Source of the DNA: CAYJFD01 sp964369605
Lineage (GTDB): Bacteria > Bacteroidota > Bacteroidia > Bacteroidales > UBA932
Assembly (NCBI GenBank): GCA_964369605.1
Contig: CAYJFD010000015.1
Coordinates: forward strand, 1 to 49,455
Length of the DNA stretch: 49,455 nt
Direction of reading: 5' to 3'
Shown: in pieces, positions 23,706 to 31,985 of the stretch
Layout of the letters: every line of letters begins with the position of its first letter
Position numbering within the stretch: the stretch's first letter is position 1
The notes under the pieces: generated by a model
What the model was told of the DNA's origin: nothing
The model's input: the letters and a program-made list of their open reading frames with translations, nothing else
Database searches by the model: none
Position numbers and translations under genes: made by a program

Positions 23706-26700
23706 CTAATTTTTAGCCTTGATTATCGATATATTTATCATATCATCATTAATCCACTCGATCTGAGTACCCTCAAAAGACTGCTCTTCCAGAACGATTT
23801 CTACGGCCAATGTCTGAGAACAAACATAGTCATAGAAAGACTCCATAGCTCTAGATATTTGGTCATTCTTTTCGATCTTAACTGATATTCTATCTACTAC
23901 CTCAAAACCATTATCCTTTCTTAGATTCTGAATTCTATTAATCAATTCACGCGCGATTCCTTCATTCTCTAATTCCTCAGTAATAGTCACATCTAAAGCT
24001 AGAGTTAACTTACCTTCACTTGCAACTAACCATCCTGGCATATCCTCAGAACTGATATCATAGTCTTCTGCAGAAAGAGAAACCTCACCTGAGGCTAGAG
24101 CTAATACATAATTTTGAGACTCTAGCGCTGCTCTTTCTATCGCAGCAATATCATCTTGAGAAAGAGTAGCAAAGAAATTTGAGATTTCCTTCATTTGCTT
24201 TCCGTATTTTTTACCTAGAGTCTTGAAATTTGGCTTAATCTTCTTTGTTATTAGGCCCGTTGTTTCATAAATAAACTCTACCTCTTTCACATTAACTTCA
24301 CCTAAAACTATAGACTTAATCTTTTCGAACTGTTCTTGAATACGTGGATCTATGATAGGAACAACTAACTTAGCTAGTGGCTGTCTTACCTTTATATTAA
24401 CCTTTCTGCGAAGAGCCAATACCATAGAAGAAGCTTTCTGCGCAAGCGCCATTCTTTCTTCAAGATCTGGATTTATGCATGATTGATCATAGCTAGGCAT
24501 CAATGAAAGATGGATAGAATCTAAACATTCATTATTCTTAGCCCCTACTTTATTCAGATCTAAATATAAACGATCCATATAGAAAGGAGCTATAGGTGCT
24601 GCTAGTAATGCGATAGTTTCTAGAGCTCCATAAAGTGTCTGATAGGCAGCTAACTTATCTTCATTCATTTCGCCTCCCCAGAATCTCTTTCTATTTAAAC
24701 GAACATACCAGTTACTTAGATTGTCACAAACGAAATCTTGAATCTTTCTACCTGCATTAGTAACATCGTAGTTCTCATAACATTCTAACACCTCTTTAAT
24801 TAGAGTATTCTGCAGAGATATAATCCACCTGTCTATTTCTGAGCGCTTTTCAAGTGCTACAGCAGGAGCAGAATTATCAAAGGCATCAACATTTGCATAA
24901 AGAGCAAAGAATGAATATGTATTATAAAGTGTGCCGAAGAATTTCCTCTTAACTTCATCTACACCACTTTCATCAAATTTCAAATTATCCCATGGCTGTG
25001 CATTTGTTAACATATACCATCTTAATGAATCAGCCCCATATTTAGAAAGAGCCTCAAAAGGATCAACGCCATTTCCAAGACGCTTACTCATCTTATTTCC
25101 GTTCTTATCAAGAACTAATCCATTAGATATAACAGTCTTATATGCACACTTCTTACCTACCATAGTAGCTATAGCATGAAGAGTAAAGAACCAACCACGA
25201 GTCTGGTCAACTCCCTCTGCGATAAAATCTGCAGTCTGTCCAAAAGCACTAGTTTCAAGAGATCTAAGTCCCTCCTGAGCAAATGGCATAGCTCCTGAAT
25301 CAAACCAAACATCTATTAGGTCTGTTTCGCGAGTCATCATCTGTCCACTCTCAGAACAAAGAACTATATCATCTACATAAGGTCTATGTAAATCTATCTT
25401 ATCATAATTATCCTTAGACATATCTGAAGGATCAAAACCATTATCCTTTAATGGGTTAGAAGTCATAAATCCTGCTTCCACTGCCTTTTCTATTTCCTGA
25501 TATAACTCCGCTGCCGAACCAATACAGATTTCCTCCTTAGCATCTGCAGATCTCCAAATAGGAAGTGGGGTTCCCCAATATCTACTTCTAGATAGATTCC
25601 AATCTTGAAGATTTTCTAACCATTTACCAAAACGACCTGTTCCTGTAGATTCAGGCTTCCAATTAATCGTTTTATTTAATTCTATCATCTCATCCTTCAC
25701 TGCAGTAGTACGAATAAACCAAGAATTTAATGGATAATAAAGTACTGGCTTATCTGTTCTCCAACAATGTGGATAGTTATGTACGTGCTTCTCGATTCTA
25801 AATGCCTTATTCTGCTGCTTTAGCATAACACAGATATCAACATCTAAGGTAGGAGCATCTTCTGCAAGATCTGCATCATAAGCATTCTTCACATATCTAC
25901 CTGCAAACTCCTTATAAAGATCCACATCTACACTAGCCTCAACAAAAGAAGCATCCATATCCTCGGTTCTATATAAACGACCCTGACGATCCACCAAAGC
26001 CTGTTCTTGCTCATTTGTATCAATTACCATTAAACCAGGTACGCCATTTGCCTTAGCCACCCTTGCGTCATCAGCTCCAAATGTTGGCGCAATATGCACT
26101 ATACCCGTTCCATCCTCTGTTGTAACAAAATCCCCTACGATAACCTTAAATGCTCCAGCACCTGGCTTAACCCAAGGTATAAGCTGCTCATAGTCGATTC
26201 CTGCTAGTTCAGCACCTGTGAATGACTGCTCCAGCACCTCAAAAGGAACCAACTTGTCACCTGGTTTATAATCTGCTAACGCAATATCCGCTGCTTTTGC
26301 ACTGAAGTGGTTTGCTAATAAGTCCTTCGCTACAACGAAGATACAAGGTTCTCCAGTATAAGTATTAAATGACTTAACTAGTAGATAATTAATCTTAGGT
26401 CCAACACAAAGCGCTGTATTTGATGGCAATGTCCAAGGAGTAGTCGTCCAAGCTAGGATAGCTACTGGTAGTCCATTAGCTATTTCAAAAAGCTTAGCTG
26501 ATTTTTCATTATTCACGACAGAAAATTGTGCAACGCAAGTAGTATCCTTCACATCCCTATAACATCCTGGCTGATTTAACTCGTGTGAGCTAAGTCCTGT
26601 TCCAGCTGCTGGAGAGAATGGTTGGATAGAGTGCCCCTTATATAATAAACCCTTCTTATGAATATCCTTCAACAGATACCAAAGTGTTTCGATATACCTA

Positions 26701-27158
26701 TTATCATAAGTTATATATGGGTCATTCATATCTACCCAGTAACCTATTTGCTCAGTCATACTCTCCCACTCTTTTGTGTACTTCATCACTTCCTTACGAC
26801 AAGCATCATTATAATCTTTAACACTTAACTTAGTTCCAATATCCTCCTTTGTTATTCCTAACATCTTCTCAACTCCTAACTCCACAGGAAGTCCATGAGT
26901 ATCCCATCCAGCCCTACGATTAACCTTATACCCCATTTGAGTTTTATAACGACAGAAAACATCCTTGATGGCACGAGCCATAACATGGTGAATGCCAGGC
27001 ATTCCATTTGCTGAAGGTGGCCCCTCAAAGAAAATAAACTCAGGAGCTTTCTCTCTAAGCTTTAAAGTGTTCTCAAATATCGATAACTCCTTCCAAAGTT
27101 CTAACTGTTCTCTACTTACTGCAACTAAATCTAGGTTCTTGTATTCTTTAAATTTCAT
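23706..27158 (-). CDS. ileS: Isoleucyl-tRNA synthetase
   Basis: The product (1150 aa from the preferred start) is a class I synthetase. It has the HIGH-equivalent in PPSANGMPGIHHVMARA, the editing-domain region TWTTPWTLPSNTALCVG-like, KMSKR in NGNKMSKRLGN (about residue 688), and a long C-terminal anticodon-binding region. The reading frame opens 33 bases further upstream, but family members start at MKFKEYKNLDL-like sequence, so I place the start at 27158. The KMSKR variant and length fit the Bacteroidota type of IleRS. It is the first gene of the ileS-dksA-lspA operon. Confidence 0.96.
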   Translation of the reverse strand: MKFKEYKNLDLVAVSREQLELWKELSIFENTLKLREKAPEFIFFEGPPSANGMPGIHHVMARAIKDVFCRYKTQMGYKVNRRAGWDTHGLPVELGVEKMLGITKEDIGTKLSVKDYNDACRKEVMKYTKEWESMTEQIGYWVDMNDPYITYDNRYIETLWYLLKDIHKKGLLYKGHSIQPFSPAAGTGLSSHELNQPGCYRDVKDTTCVAQFSVVNNEKSAKLFEIANGLPVAILAWTTTPWTLPSNTALCVGPKINYLLVKSFNTYTGEPCIFVVAKDLLANHFSAKAADIALADYKPGDKLVPFEVLEQSFTGAELAGIDYEQLIPWVKPGAGAFKVIVGDFVTTEDGTGIVHIAPTFGADDARVAKANGVPGLMVIDTNEQEQALVDRQGRLYRTEDMDASFVEASVDVDLYKEFAGRYVKNAYDADLAEDAPTLDVDICVMLKQQNKAFRIEKHVHNYPHCWRTDKPVLYYPLNSWFIRTTAVKDEMIELNKTINWKPESTGTGRFGKWLENLQDWNLSRSRYWGTPLPIWRSADAKEEICIGSAAELYQEIEKAVEAGFMTSNPLKDNGFDPSDMSKDNYDKIDLHRPYVDDIVLCSESGQMMTRETDLIDVWFDSGAMPFAQEGLRSLETSAFGQTADFIAEGVDQTRGWFFTLHAIATMVGKKCAYKTVISNGLVLDKNGNKMSKRLGNGVDPFEALSKYGADSLRWYMLTNAQPWDNLKFDESGVDEVKRKFFGTLYNTYSFFALYANVDAFDNSAPAVALEKRSEIDRWIISLQNTLIKEVLECYENYDVTNAGRKIQDFVCDNLSNWYVRLNRKRFWGGEMNEDKLAAYQTLYGALETIALLAAPIAPFYMDRLYLDLNKVGAKNNECLDSIHLSLMPSYDQSCINPDLEERMALAQKASSMVLALRRKVNIKVRQPLAKLVVPIIDPRIQEQFEKIKSIVLGEVNVKEVEFIYETTGLITKKIKPNFKTLGKKYGKQMKEISNFFATLSQDDIAAIERAALESQNYVLALASGEVSLSAEDYDISSEDMPGWLVASEGKLTLALDVTITEELENEGIARELINRIQNLRKDNGFEVVDRISVKIEKNDQISRAMESFYDYVCSQTLAVEIVLEEQSFEGTQIEWINDDMINISIIKAKN

Positions 27159-27257
27159 CTTCTTGAATAATTTAGTCGGCAAAGTTAACATATTAATTCA
27201 AATTTCTATATCTTCGCACCTACAAAAAAACAAGTACTTAACATAAGTTATCAGAAT

Positions 27258-27755
27258 ATGCCAATCATTGATATCGTAATCCTTGGACTTTTTATTCCAG
27301 GTATAATAAAAGGATTAAAAGATGGGTTAATCAAACAACTCACAGGGGCGCTTAGTCTCTTCGTTGGAGCCTACCTAGCTTACCTATTTGCAGACTTCGT
27401 TGGGGAACATATATCCTCTTGGATTAATGCATCTGAGACGACCATTACTGTTATCTCTTATGCTCTAATTATCATCGGAGTAATCATCCTAGCGAGCATC
27501 ATAAGTAGAGCGCTAACTAAGCTTATTAATTTTGTTATGCTCGGATGGCTAAATAGATTACTTGGAGTGCTAATCTCAGTCTTTGCCACTTTCCTTATAA
27601 TAGGGCTACTTCTTAATTTTTGCTTATTTTTCAATGATTCATTCTTCGTAATCATCCCTAGTGAACAATTCACGACTTCAAACCTTGTTGGCCCTATAGT
27701 CGATACCACGAATGAAGTTTTGCCGTTTTTAAAATCAATCTTTGGCTTAGACTAG
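27258..27755 (+). CDS. cvpA: CvpA family membrane protein
   Basis: The 165-aa product has four hydrophobic helices and starts like CvpA proteins (IDIVILGLFIPGIIKGLKDG). In E. coli the namesake gene is needed for colicin V production, but CvpA is widespread and has a general envelope role. The peptide-export genes follow within 300 bases. They are separated by a 94-base gap from the next small ORF, so a functional link is possible but unproved. The divergent ileS gene starts 100 bases upstream; a TATCTTCG sequence at 27209-27216 may be the -7 box. Confidence 0.85.
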   Translation: MPIIDIVILGLFIPGIIKGLKDGLIKQLTGALSLFVGAYLAYLFADFVGEHISSWINASETTITVISYALIIIGVIILASIISRALTKLINFVMLGWLNRLLGVLISVFATFLIIGLLLNFCLFFNDSFFVIIPSEQFTTSNLVGPIVDTTNEVLPFLKSIFGLD

Positions 27756-27849
27756 TTTTTATAAAATTAGATATCTGAAGATTTTTACCTTTCTGCTTGG
27801 AGAAATTTGTTTCTGAGTCTAACTTGCGTACAAATAAAAACGCAAACAG

Positions 27850-27984
27850 ATGAAAGATTTATTAGAGCAGAGCACACAAGGCATTATGCCTAGGATGAGA
27901 TCAAGGCGCATTATTCTATACTTCGTTGGTATGTTAATAGCCACCTTACTTTCCTCTTTCCCTCTAATATATCCTTATTTATAA
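27850..27984 (+). CDS. 44-aa single-span membrane peptide, first gene of the bacteriocin locus
   Basis: The ORF encodes 44 residues: a basic N-terminal part (MPRMRSRR) and one hydrophobic helix (IILYFVGMLIATLLSSFPLI). No double-glycine leader is present, so it is not an obvious export substrate. It ends 20 bases before the C39 exporter gene and is probably in the same transcript. Candidate roles are immunity to the two peptides or a small accessory subunit of the exporter. I know no named family for it. Confidence 0.6.
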   Translation: MKDLLEQSTQGIMPRMRSRRIILYFVGMLIATLLSSFPLIYPYL

Positions 27985-28004
27985 CAAATTAAATTAAGGG
28001 AGAA

Positions 28005-30107
28005 ATGAAGAGAGAGCTAAAAATAAGACAACACGATAGAACAGACTGCGCAGCTGCTTGCCTATCCTCTATTAGCAGCTACTATGGTCTAGAGCTCCCT
28101 CTTATTCAAATTAGAGAGGCCTGCGGCACCTCAGAAGAGGGTACAAACCTAAAAGGTATCCTAGACGCAGCACACTCTCTTGGTTTTAACGCCCAGGCCT
28201 TTAAAGCAAATAATAAAGAAATCAGCGAACTGCACGATATACAAGAGCCGATTATTCTTCATCTAGAAAAGAAGAATGGATGGCTACACTTTGTTGTACT
28301 CTATAAAGTCCATAAAGGCTTCTGTCTGATTATGGACCCTGAAGATGGTAAACCCAAGAAGGTATCGACAGAGAGTATTAATCAAGAGTGGTCTGGATAT
28401 ATAGCCATACTTACTCCGAGTGCAAACTTTAGAAAGGAGAAAGGTCGAGAGAGCAGCAAGAGTAGATTCTTGCGACTTTTCCAAAATAACAGAAAGGACA
28501 TACTACTATCACTAAGCGGAGCCTTAGTCTACATAATTAGTGGCCTAAGCATATCCCTTTTTCTTAAGTACATCCTTGACGAGATACTTCCAAAAAGAGA
28601 ACTAAGTCTACTATATATCTTCGCGATAGCCATGGCATCACTTAGTGCTATTTCCTTATTTGTTAATTATTTAAGAAGTATTTTCACTATTCGAGCTGGC
28701 ATAAAAATAGACGCGCAGCTAGTGCTTAGTTATATTAGTAAATTACTCAGACTCCCAGTATCATTTTTCTCGAATCGCTCCTCAGGAGAACTAAATTCTA
28801 GAATTAACGATGCTTATCGCATTAGAGCCTTTCTTTCTGGGCAGATGCTAATAATATTTATCAGCATATTCTCCCTACTTATTTCATTTGCCCTTTTATT
28901 TTCTTTTTACTGGAAGCTAGCTTTGATTTGCATCTCTGTTATTCCTCTTTATGGCTTAATATACTGGATATCTAATAGCATTAACCGAAAGACTAATAAA
29001 TTAATAATAGAATCATCGGCTAAGTTCCAGGAGAATAGTATCGAAACCATCGAGGGTATTAAATCCATTCGGTATTTTGGAGCGAACAAATATTTCGAGC
29101 AGAAGTTAGAGTCTCATTATGTTGAGATGAGTCGTAACATATATAATGGATCTAGAAATATGGCGATTTTTTCGTCGATGAGTGATACCATAAGTATGAT
29201 ACTTACATTTAGCGTGCTTATATTAGGTTCATTCTATGTATACAGCGGGGAGCTGAGTGTTGGAGAATTGATTTCATTCTATGCTATTAGTTCGTTCTTT
29301 ACTACACCTATCATCTCTCTTATTGAAAGTAATGATAACATCAGCGAGGCAGATATCGCTACTGAGAGGTTATTCGAGATTATGGACTTAAAATGTGAGC
29401 ACGAATGTAACAGTCTACCTATTAAATATATTCCGAATGCAGACATAGAATTGAAGAATATTTGCTTTACCTTTCCTGGACAGATGGAACTATTCAAGGA
29501 TTTCTCCTGTCTTATTAAAAAAAGGAAAATAAATTTGATCTGCGGAGAAAATGGATCGGGGAAAAGTACACTTGCTAGCTTTCTAATGAGGGCATTAAAT
29601 CCTAACTCTGGAAAAATCAATATAGGGGATTACGATATAGCTCAAATTCCTCTTAGAATTTGGCGTGAACATATTAGTATCGTTCCCCAAAAGTTAGATT
29701 TGTTCAACACTAGCATCCTTGAAAACATTACTATGGATAAAGAGAACAACGAACTAGAAAGTGTTCTGAGTTTATGTAAAGAGGTTGGACTTTGGAACAA
29801 AATAATGAATCTACCTGAGGGCTTACTTTATAACATAGGCAATAATGGAGCTAAATTATCTGGCGGTGAAAGGCAAAAGATAGCACTTGCAAGAGCTCTA
29901 TACCGAAAACCTAAAGTTCTAATTTTAGATGAAGCCTCTTCTGCACTTGATTCTAAATCAAGACTTGAATTTTTAAACATAATAAGATCACTTAGTGAAA
30001 ATATCACCATTATAATTATCTCTCACGAAGAGGATCTTAAGAACATAGCTACTAATATCATAGATATAAAGGATGCGCATCCTGAGGGTGAATGCTATAC
30101 ACCCTAA
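28005..30107 (+). CDS. Peptidase-containing ABC transporter (C39, double-glycine leader exporter)
   Basis: The 700-aa product combines a C39 cysteine peptidase, a six-helix ABC membrane domain and an ATPase. The peptidase has Gln9, Cys15 (DRTDCAAACL), His95 (GWLHFVVLY) and Asp111 (MDPEDG), so the catalytic set is complete. The membrane domain covers about 160-440. The nucleotide-binding domain has Walker A GENGSGKST (about 515), signature LSGGERQK and Walker B LILDEASSALD. Such exporters cut leader peptides after a GG and push the mature peptide across the inner membrane. Two GG-leader genes follow at once. A channel and adaptor downstream would complete a tripartite route across both membranes. 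The arrangement is like colicin V/microcin export (CvaB). Confidence 0.95.
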   Translation: MKRELKIRQHDRTDCAAACLSSISSYYGLELPLIQIREACGTSEEGTNLKGILDAAHSLGFNAQAFKANNKEISELHDIQEPIILHLEKKNGWLHFVVLYKVHKGFCLIMDPEDGKPKKVSTESINQEWSGYIAILTPSANFRKEKGRESSKSRFLRLFQNNRKDILLSLSGALVYIISGLSISLFLKYILDEILPKRELSLLYIFAIAMASLSAISLFVNYLRSIFTIRAGIKIDAQLVLSYISKLLRLPVSFFSNRSSGELNSRINDAYRIRAFLSGQMLIIFISIFSLLISFALLFSFYWKLALICISVIPLYGLIYWISNSINRKTNKLIIESSAKFQENSIETIEGIKSIRYFGANKYFEQKLESHYVEMSRNIYNGSRNMAIFSSMSDTISMILTFSVLILGSFYVYSGELSVGELISFYAISSFFTTPIISLIESNDNISEADIATERLFEIMDLKCEHECNSLPIKYIPNADIELKNICFTFPGQMELFKDFSCLIKKRKINLICGENGSGKSTLASFLMRALNPNSGKINIGDYDIAQIPLRIWREHISIVPQKLDLFNTSILENITMDKENNELESVLSLCKEVGLWNKIMNLPEGLLYNIGNNGAKLSGGERQKIALARALYRKPKVLILDEASSALDSKSRLEFLNIIRSLSENITIIIISHEEDLKNIATNIIDIKDAHPEGECYTP

Positions 30108-30136
30108 CTTATAGCAGTAATTTAAACAAGATTGTT

Positions 30137-30313
30137 ATGGAAGAAATGATGAAAAGACAGGGACTGACAAGAGTGAGTTCTTCCGAACTAATTAACGTTC
30201 GAGGTGGTTCGAAGGCAAAAAGATTGATTGCCTTACTCAAGAGGCTAGGAAAACACTTGCCTGATTTCCTAGAAGGTCTATTAGATGGCCTAAAAACTTT
30301 CACGGATGGATAA
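30137..30313 (+). CDS. Double-glycine leader bacteriocin-like peptide 1
   Basis: The 58-aa precursor has a 24-residue leader ending VSSSELINVRGG. It matches the double-glycine consensus, with hydrophobic -12, Ser -11, Glu -8, Leu -7, hydrophobic -4 and GG at -2/-1. The predicted mature peptide of 34 residues starts SKAKRLIALLKRLGKHLPDF and is amphipathic. It contains GLLDG, a GxxxG helix-helix contact motif. An in-frame ATG (codon 4 or 5) could also start translation, and an upstream frame opening at 30092 overlaps the exporter gene and is unlikely. It lies 29 bases after the exporter. I infer an antimicrobial or signalling peptide; sequence alone cannot decide. Confidence 0.85.
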   Translation: MEEMMKRQGLTRVSSSELINVRGGSKAKRLIALLKRLGKHLPDFLEGLLDGLKTFTDG

Positions 30314-30332
30314 ATTTTTAAATTTTAAAACT

Positions 30333-30521
30333 ATGACTCACATTAATTTAACAGTCGTTAGCGCATTAGACGCAAGAAATATTATAGGTGGCAAAAACGA
30401 GAAAGAGGGAAAATCTGTAGCTTACAAACTCGGCTTCCTAATAGGAGCTATTATATCCGCTGTTGATAAGGTCGTTGACAATATCAAAAATAAGGATAAG
30501 AAAACTGATGACAAGAAATAA
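30333..30521 (+). CDS. Double-glycine leader bacteriocin-like peptide 2
   Basis: The 62-aa precursor starts at the second ATG of its frame. Its 20-residue leader ends VVSALDARNIIGG: Val -12 and Ser -11 as in peptide 1, Asp at -8, Ile at -4, GG at the cut. The predicted 42-residue mature peptide has a basic start (KNEKEGKS), a hydrophobic helix with GFLIG (GxxxG) and a very lysine/aspartate-rich end (NKDKKTDDKK). With peptide 1 it makes a pair, each with GxxxG, which is the hallmark of two-peptide class IIb bacteriocins. The ATG at 30306 overlaps the peptide 1 stop and would add nine residues before the leader, so I prefer 30333. A terminator follows. Confidence 0.82.
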   Translation: MTHINLTVVSALDARNIIGGKNEKEGKSVAYKLGFLIGAIISAVDKVVDNIKNKDKKTDDKK

Positions 30522-30540
30522 GTCAATACTCTAGTAATAT

Positions 30541-30582
30541 GTCTAGGGGGTAGATCCAAGCCAATATCTCCTAGACTTTTTC
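30541..30582 (+). terminator. Terminator after the two bacteriocin-like genes
   Basis: GTCTAGG (30541-30547) pairs with CCTAGAC (30570-30576), extended inward by AGAT/ATCT across a GGGT bulge, and followed by TTTTTCCTCTTT. It would end the exporter-peptide transcript, leaving the channel and adaptor genes to their own promoter. Confidence 0.65.
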
Positions 30583-30602
30583 CTCTTTCTATGTAAAATG
30601 AC

Positions 30603-30610
30603 TATATTTG
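30603..30610 (+). promoter_or_regulatory. -7 promoter element of the tolC-hlyD-tsaB unit
   Basis: TATATTTG matches TAnnTTTG, 47 bases before the TolC-type gene and just after the terminator of the peptide genes, where a new promoter would be expected. No strong -33 box is visible. Confidence 0.5.
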
Positions 30611-30657
30611 TATGCTTAACTTAAGCTAGACACTTACTAAACCTAAAATTACCGACA

Positions 30658-31974
30658 ATGAAGAAAATCTACATTCTCACATTCTTACTCATGCTATCGA
30701 GTATGACAGCACTTGCCCAGAAATATTGGACTCTAGAGGAGTGTATAAAATATGCTTACGAAAATAATATTCAAATCAAGCAAAGTAATATAGCTCAAAA
30801 ACAGAATGAGAATGAACTCCAAAGGAGCAAGATGGACTACCTTCCATCCTTTAATGCCTCTGTAAGTCAGAATTTAAACTGGGGAAGATCTGTAGACCTT
30901 AATGATCTCCAGATTATTGAAAATAAGCTTTTTCAAAGTACTAGCGCGAATTTAGGAGCGTCTATATATTTACTTGAAGGCCTCTCTAAGATAAACACAG
31001 TAAAAAGCAGTGCTAAATCACTAGAAATTAGCATTCAGGACACAGAAAGATTAAAGGATGAACTATCTATAAATATAGCTAGGGCCTATCTTCAAATCCT
31101 TCTATCACAAGAAATGTATGAAGTAAGTCAACAAAATTTTGAATCCATATACGAACAAAAGGAAAGAACTAAACTTCACGTAGAGGCTGGCAGTCAAGCA
31201 TACTCAGCACTCTTAGATATAGAGGCTCAACTTGCCCGAGAAAGACTTCAGCTGATTACCAATAAAAATCAAGTAAAAATTAATATCACTAATCTAGCCC
31301 AAATTCTGGATATTAGTTCTGTTAATGATTTTATGATTGTAACTCCAGATCTAGACAAGAGTCTAAATTCTATTGTATTTAACGATATAGATAGTATCTA
31401 CCATGCTTCTCTTAATCTTCCTAGAATAAAGAGAAACGAGTTAATGCTTGACAAGAGCAAAATAGATTTAAAGATAGCCAAGGGGAAAGTATATCCAAGC
31501 ATTTCGATGTCAGCATCATACGGGGCATTCTACAACTCAAGTAACCACGATCAATTCTTTACTCAGTTTCAGAATAATGCAAGTACATCCGTTGGATTCA
31601 CCCTTAGTATACCTATTTTTAATAATCTCCAAATAAAGACTAGTATACGTAATGCTAGACTTAATGTCGAAAATACAGAGTTAGAACTTCAATATAATAA
31701 ACAGACTCTTTTCAAGGAGATTCAAACTGCCCTTACTGATGCCGAAGCCTTTTTTGAGAAAATGTCTGCCGCTGAGGTAAACTTAAATGCGATAAAAGAA
31801 TCGTTCAAATATGTGGAAGAGAAATTCAATCTAGGGGTACTTACTGGAACAGATTACACCGTAGCCAAAACAAATGTTCTAGTAGCCCAGTCTGAATACT
31901 ACCAAGCAAAGTATCAATATATATTCCAGCTTACAATTATAGATTTCTACAAAGGAAAAACTATTACACTCTAA
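30658..31974 (+). CDS. TolC-type outer-membrane channel
   Basis: The 438-aa product has a signal peptide ending near LAQKYW and the TolC/OEP pattern: long coiled-coil helices (KQNENELQRSKMDYLPSFNA, LDIEAQLARERLQLITNKNQ) and a repeated half ending ARLNVENTELELQYNKQTLF. It forms trimeric channels through the outer membrane. It is followed 11 bases later by an HlyD-type adaptor. Because there is no MacB-type ABC pump in this unit, the likely partner is the C39 exporter upstream. Confidence 0.9.
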   Translation: MKKIYILTFLLMLSSMTALAQKYWTLEECIKYAYENNIQIKQSNIAQKQNENELQRSKMDYLPSFNASVSQNLNWGRSVDLNDLQIIENKLFQSTSANLGASIYLLEGLSKINTVKSSAKSLEISIQDTERLKDELSINIARAYLQILLSQEMYEVSQQNFESIYEQKERTKLHVEAGSQAYSALLDIEAQLARERLQLITNKNQVKINITNLAQILDISSVNDFMIVTPDLDKSLNSIVFNDIDSIYHASLNLPRIKRNELMLDKSKIDLKIAKGKVYPSISMSASYGAFYNSSNHDQFFTQFQNNASTSVGFTLSIPIFNNLQIKTSIRNARLNVENTELELQYNKQTLFKEIQTALTDAEAFFEKMSAAEVNLNAIKESFKYVEEKFNLGVLTGTDYTVAKTNVLVAQSEYYQAKYQYIFQLTIIDFYKGKTITL

Positions 31975-31985
31975 AGACGAAAAAG

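Noticed and set aside
27258..27755. CvpA as a dedicated colicin-type bacteriocin gene of the export locus
   Set aside because: CvpA is a widespread membrane protein; the name comes from an E. coli phenotype. Its nearness to the exporter may be chance.
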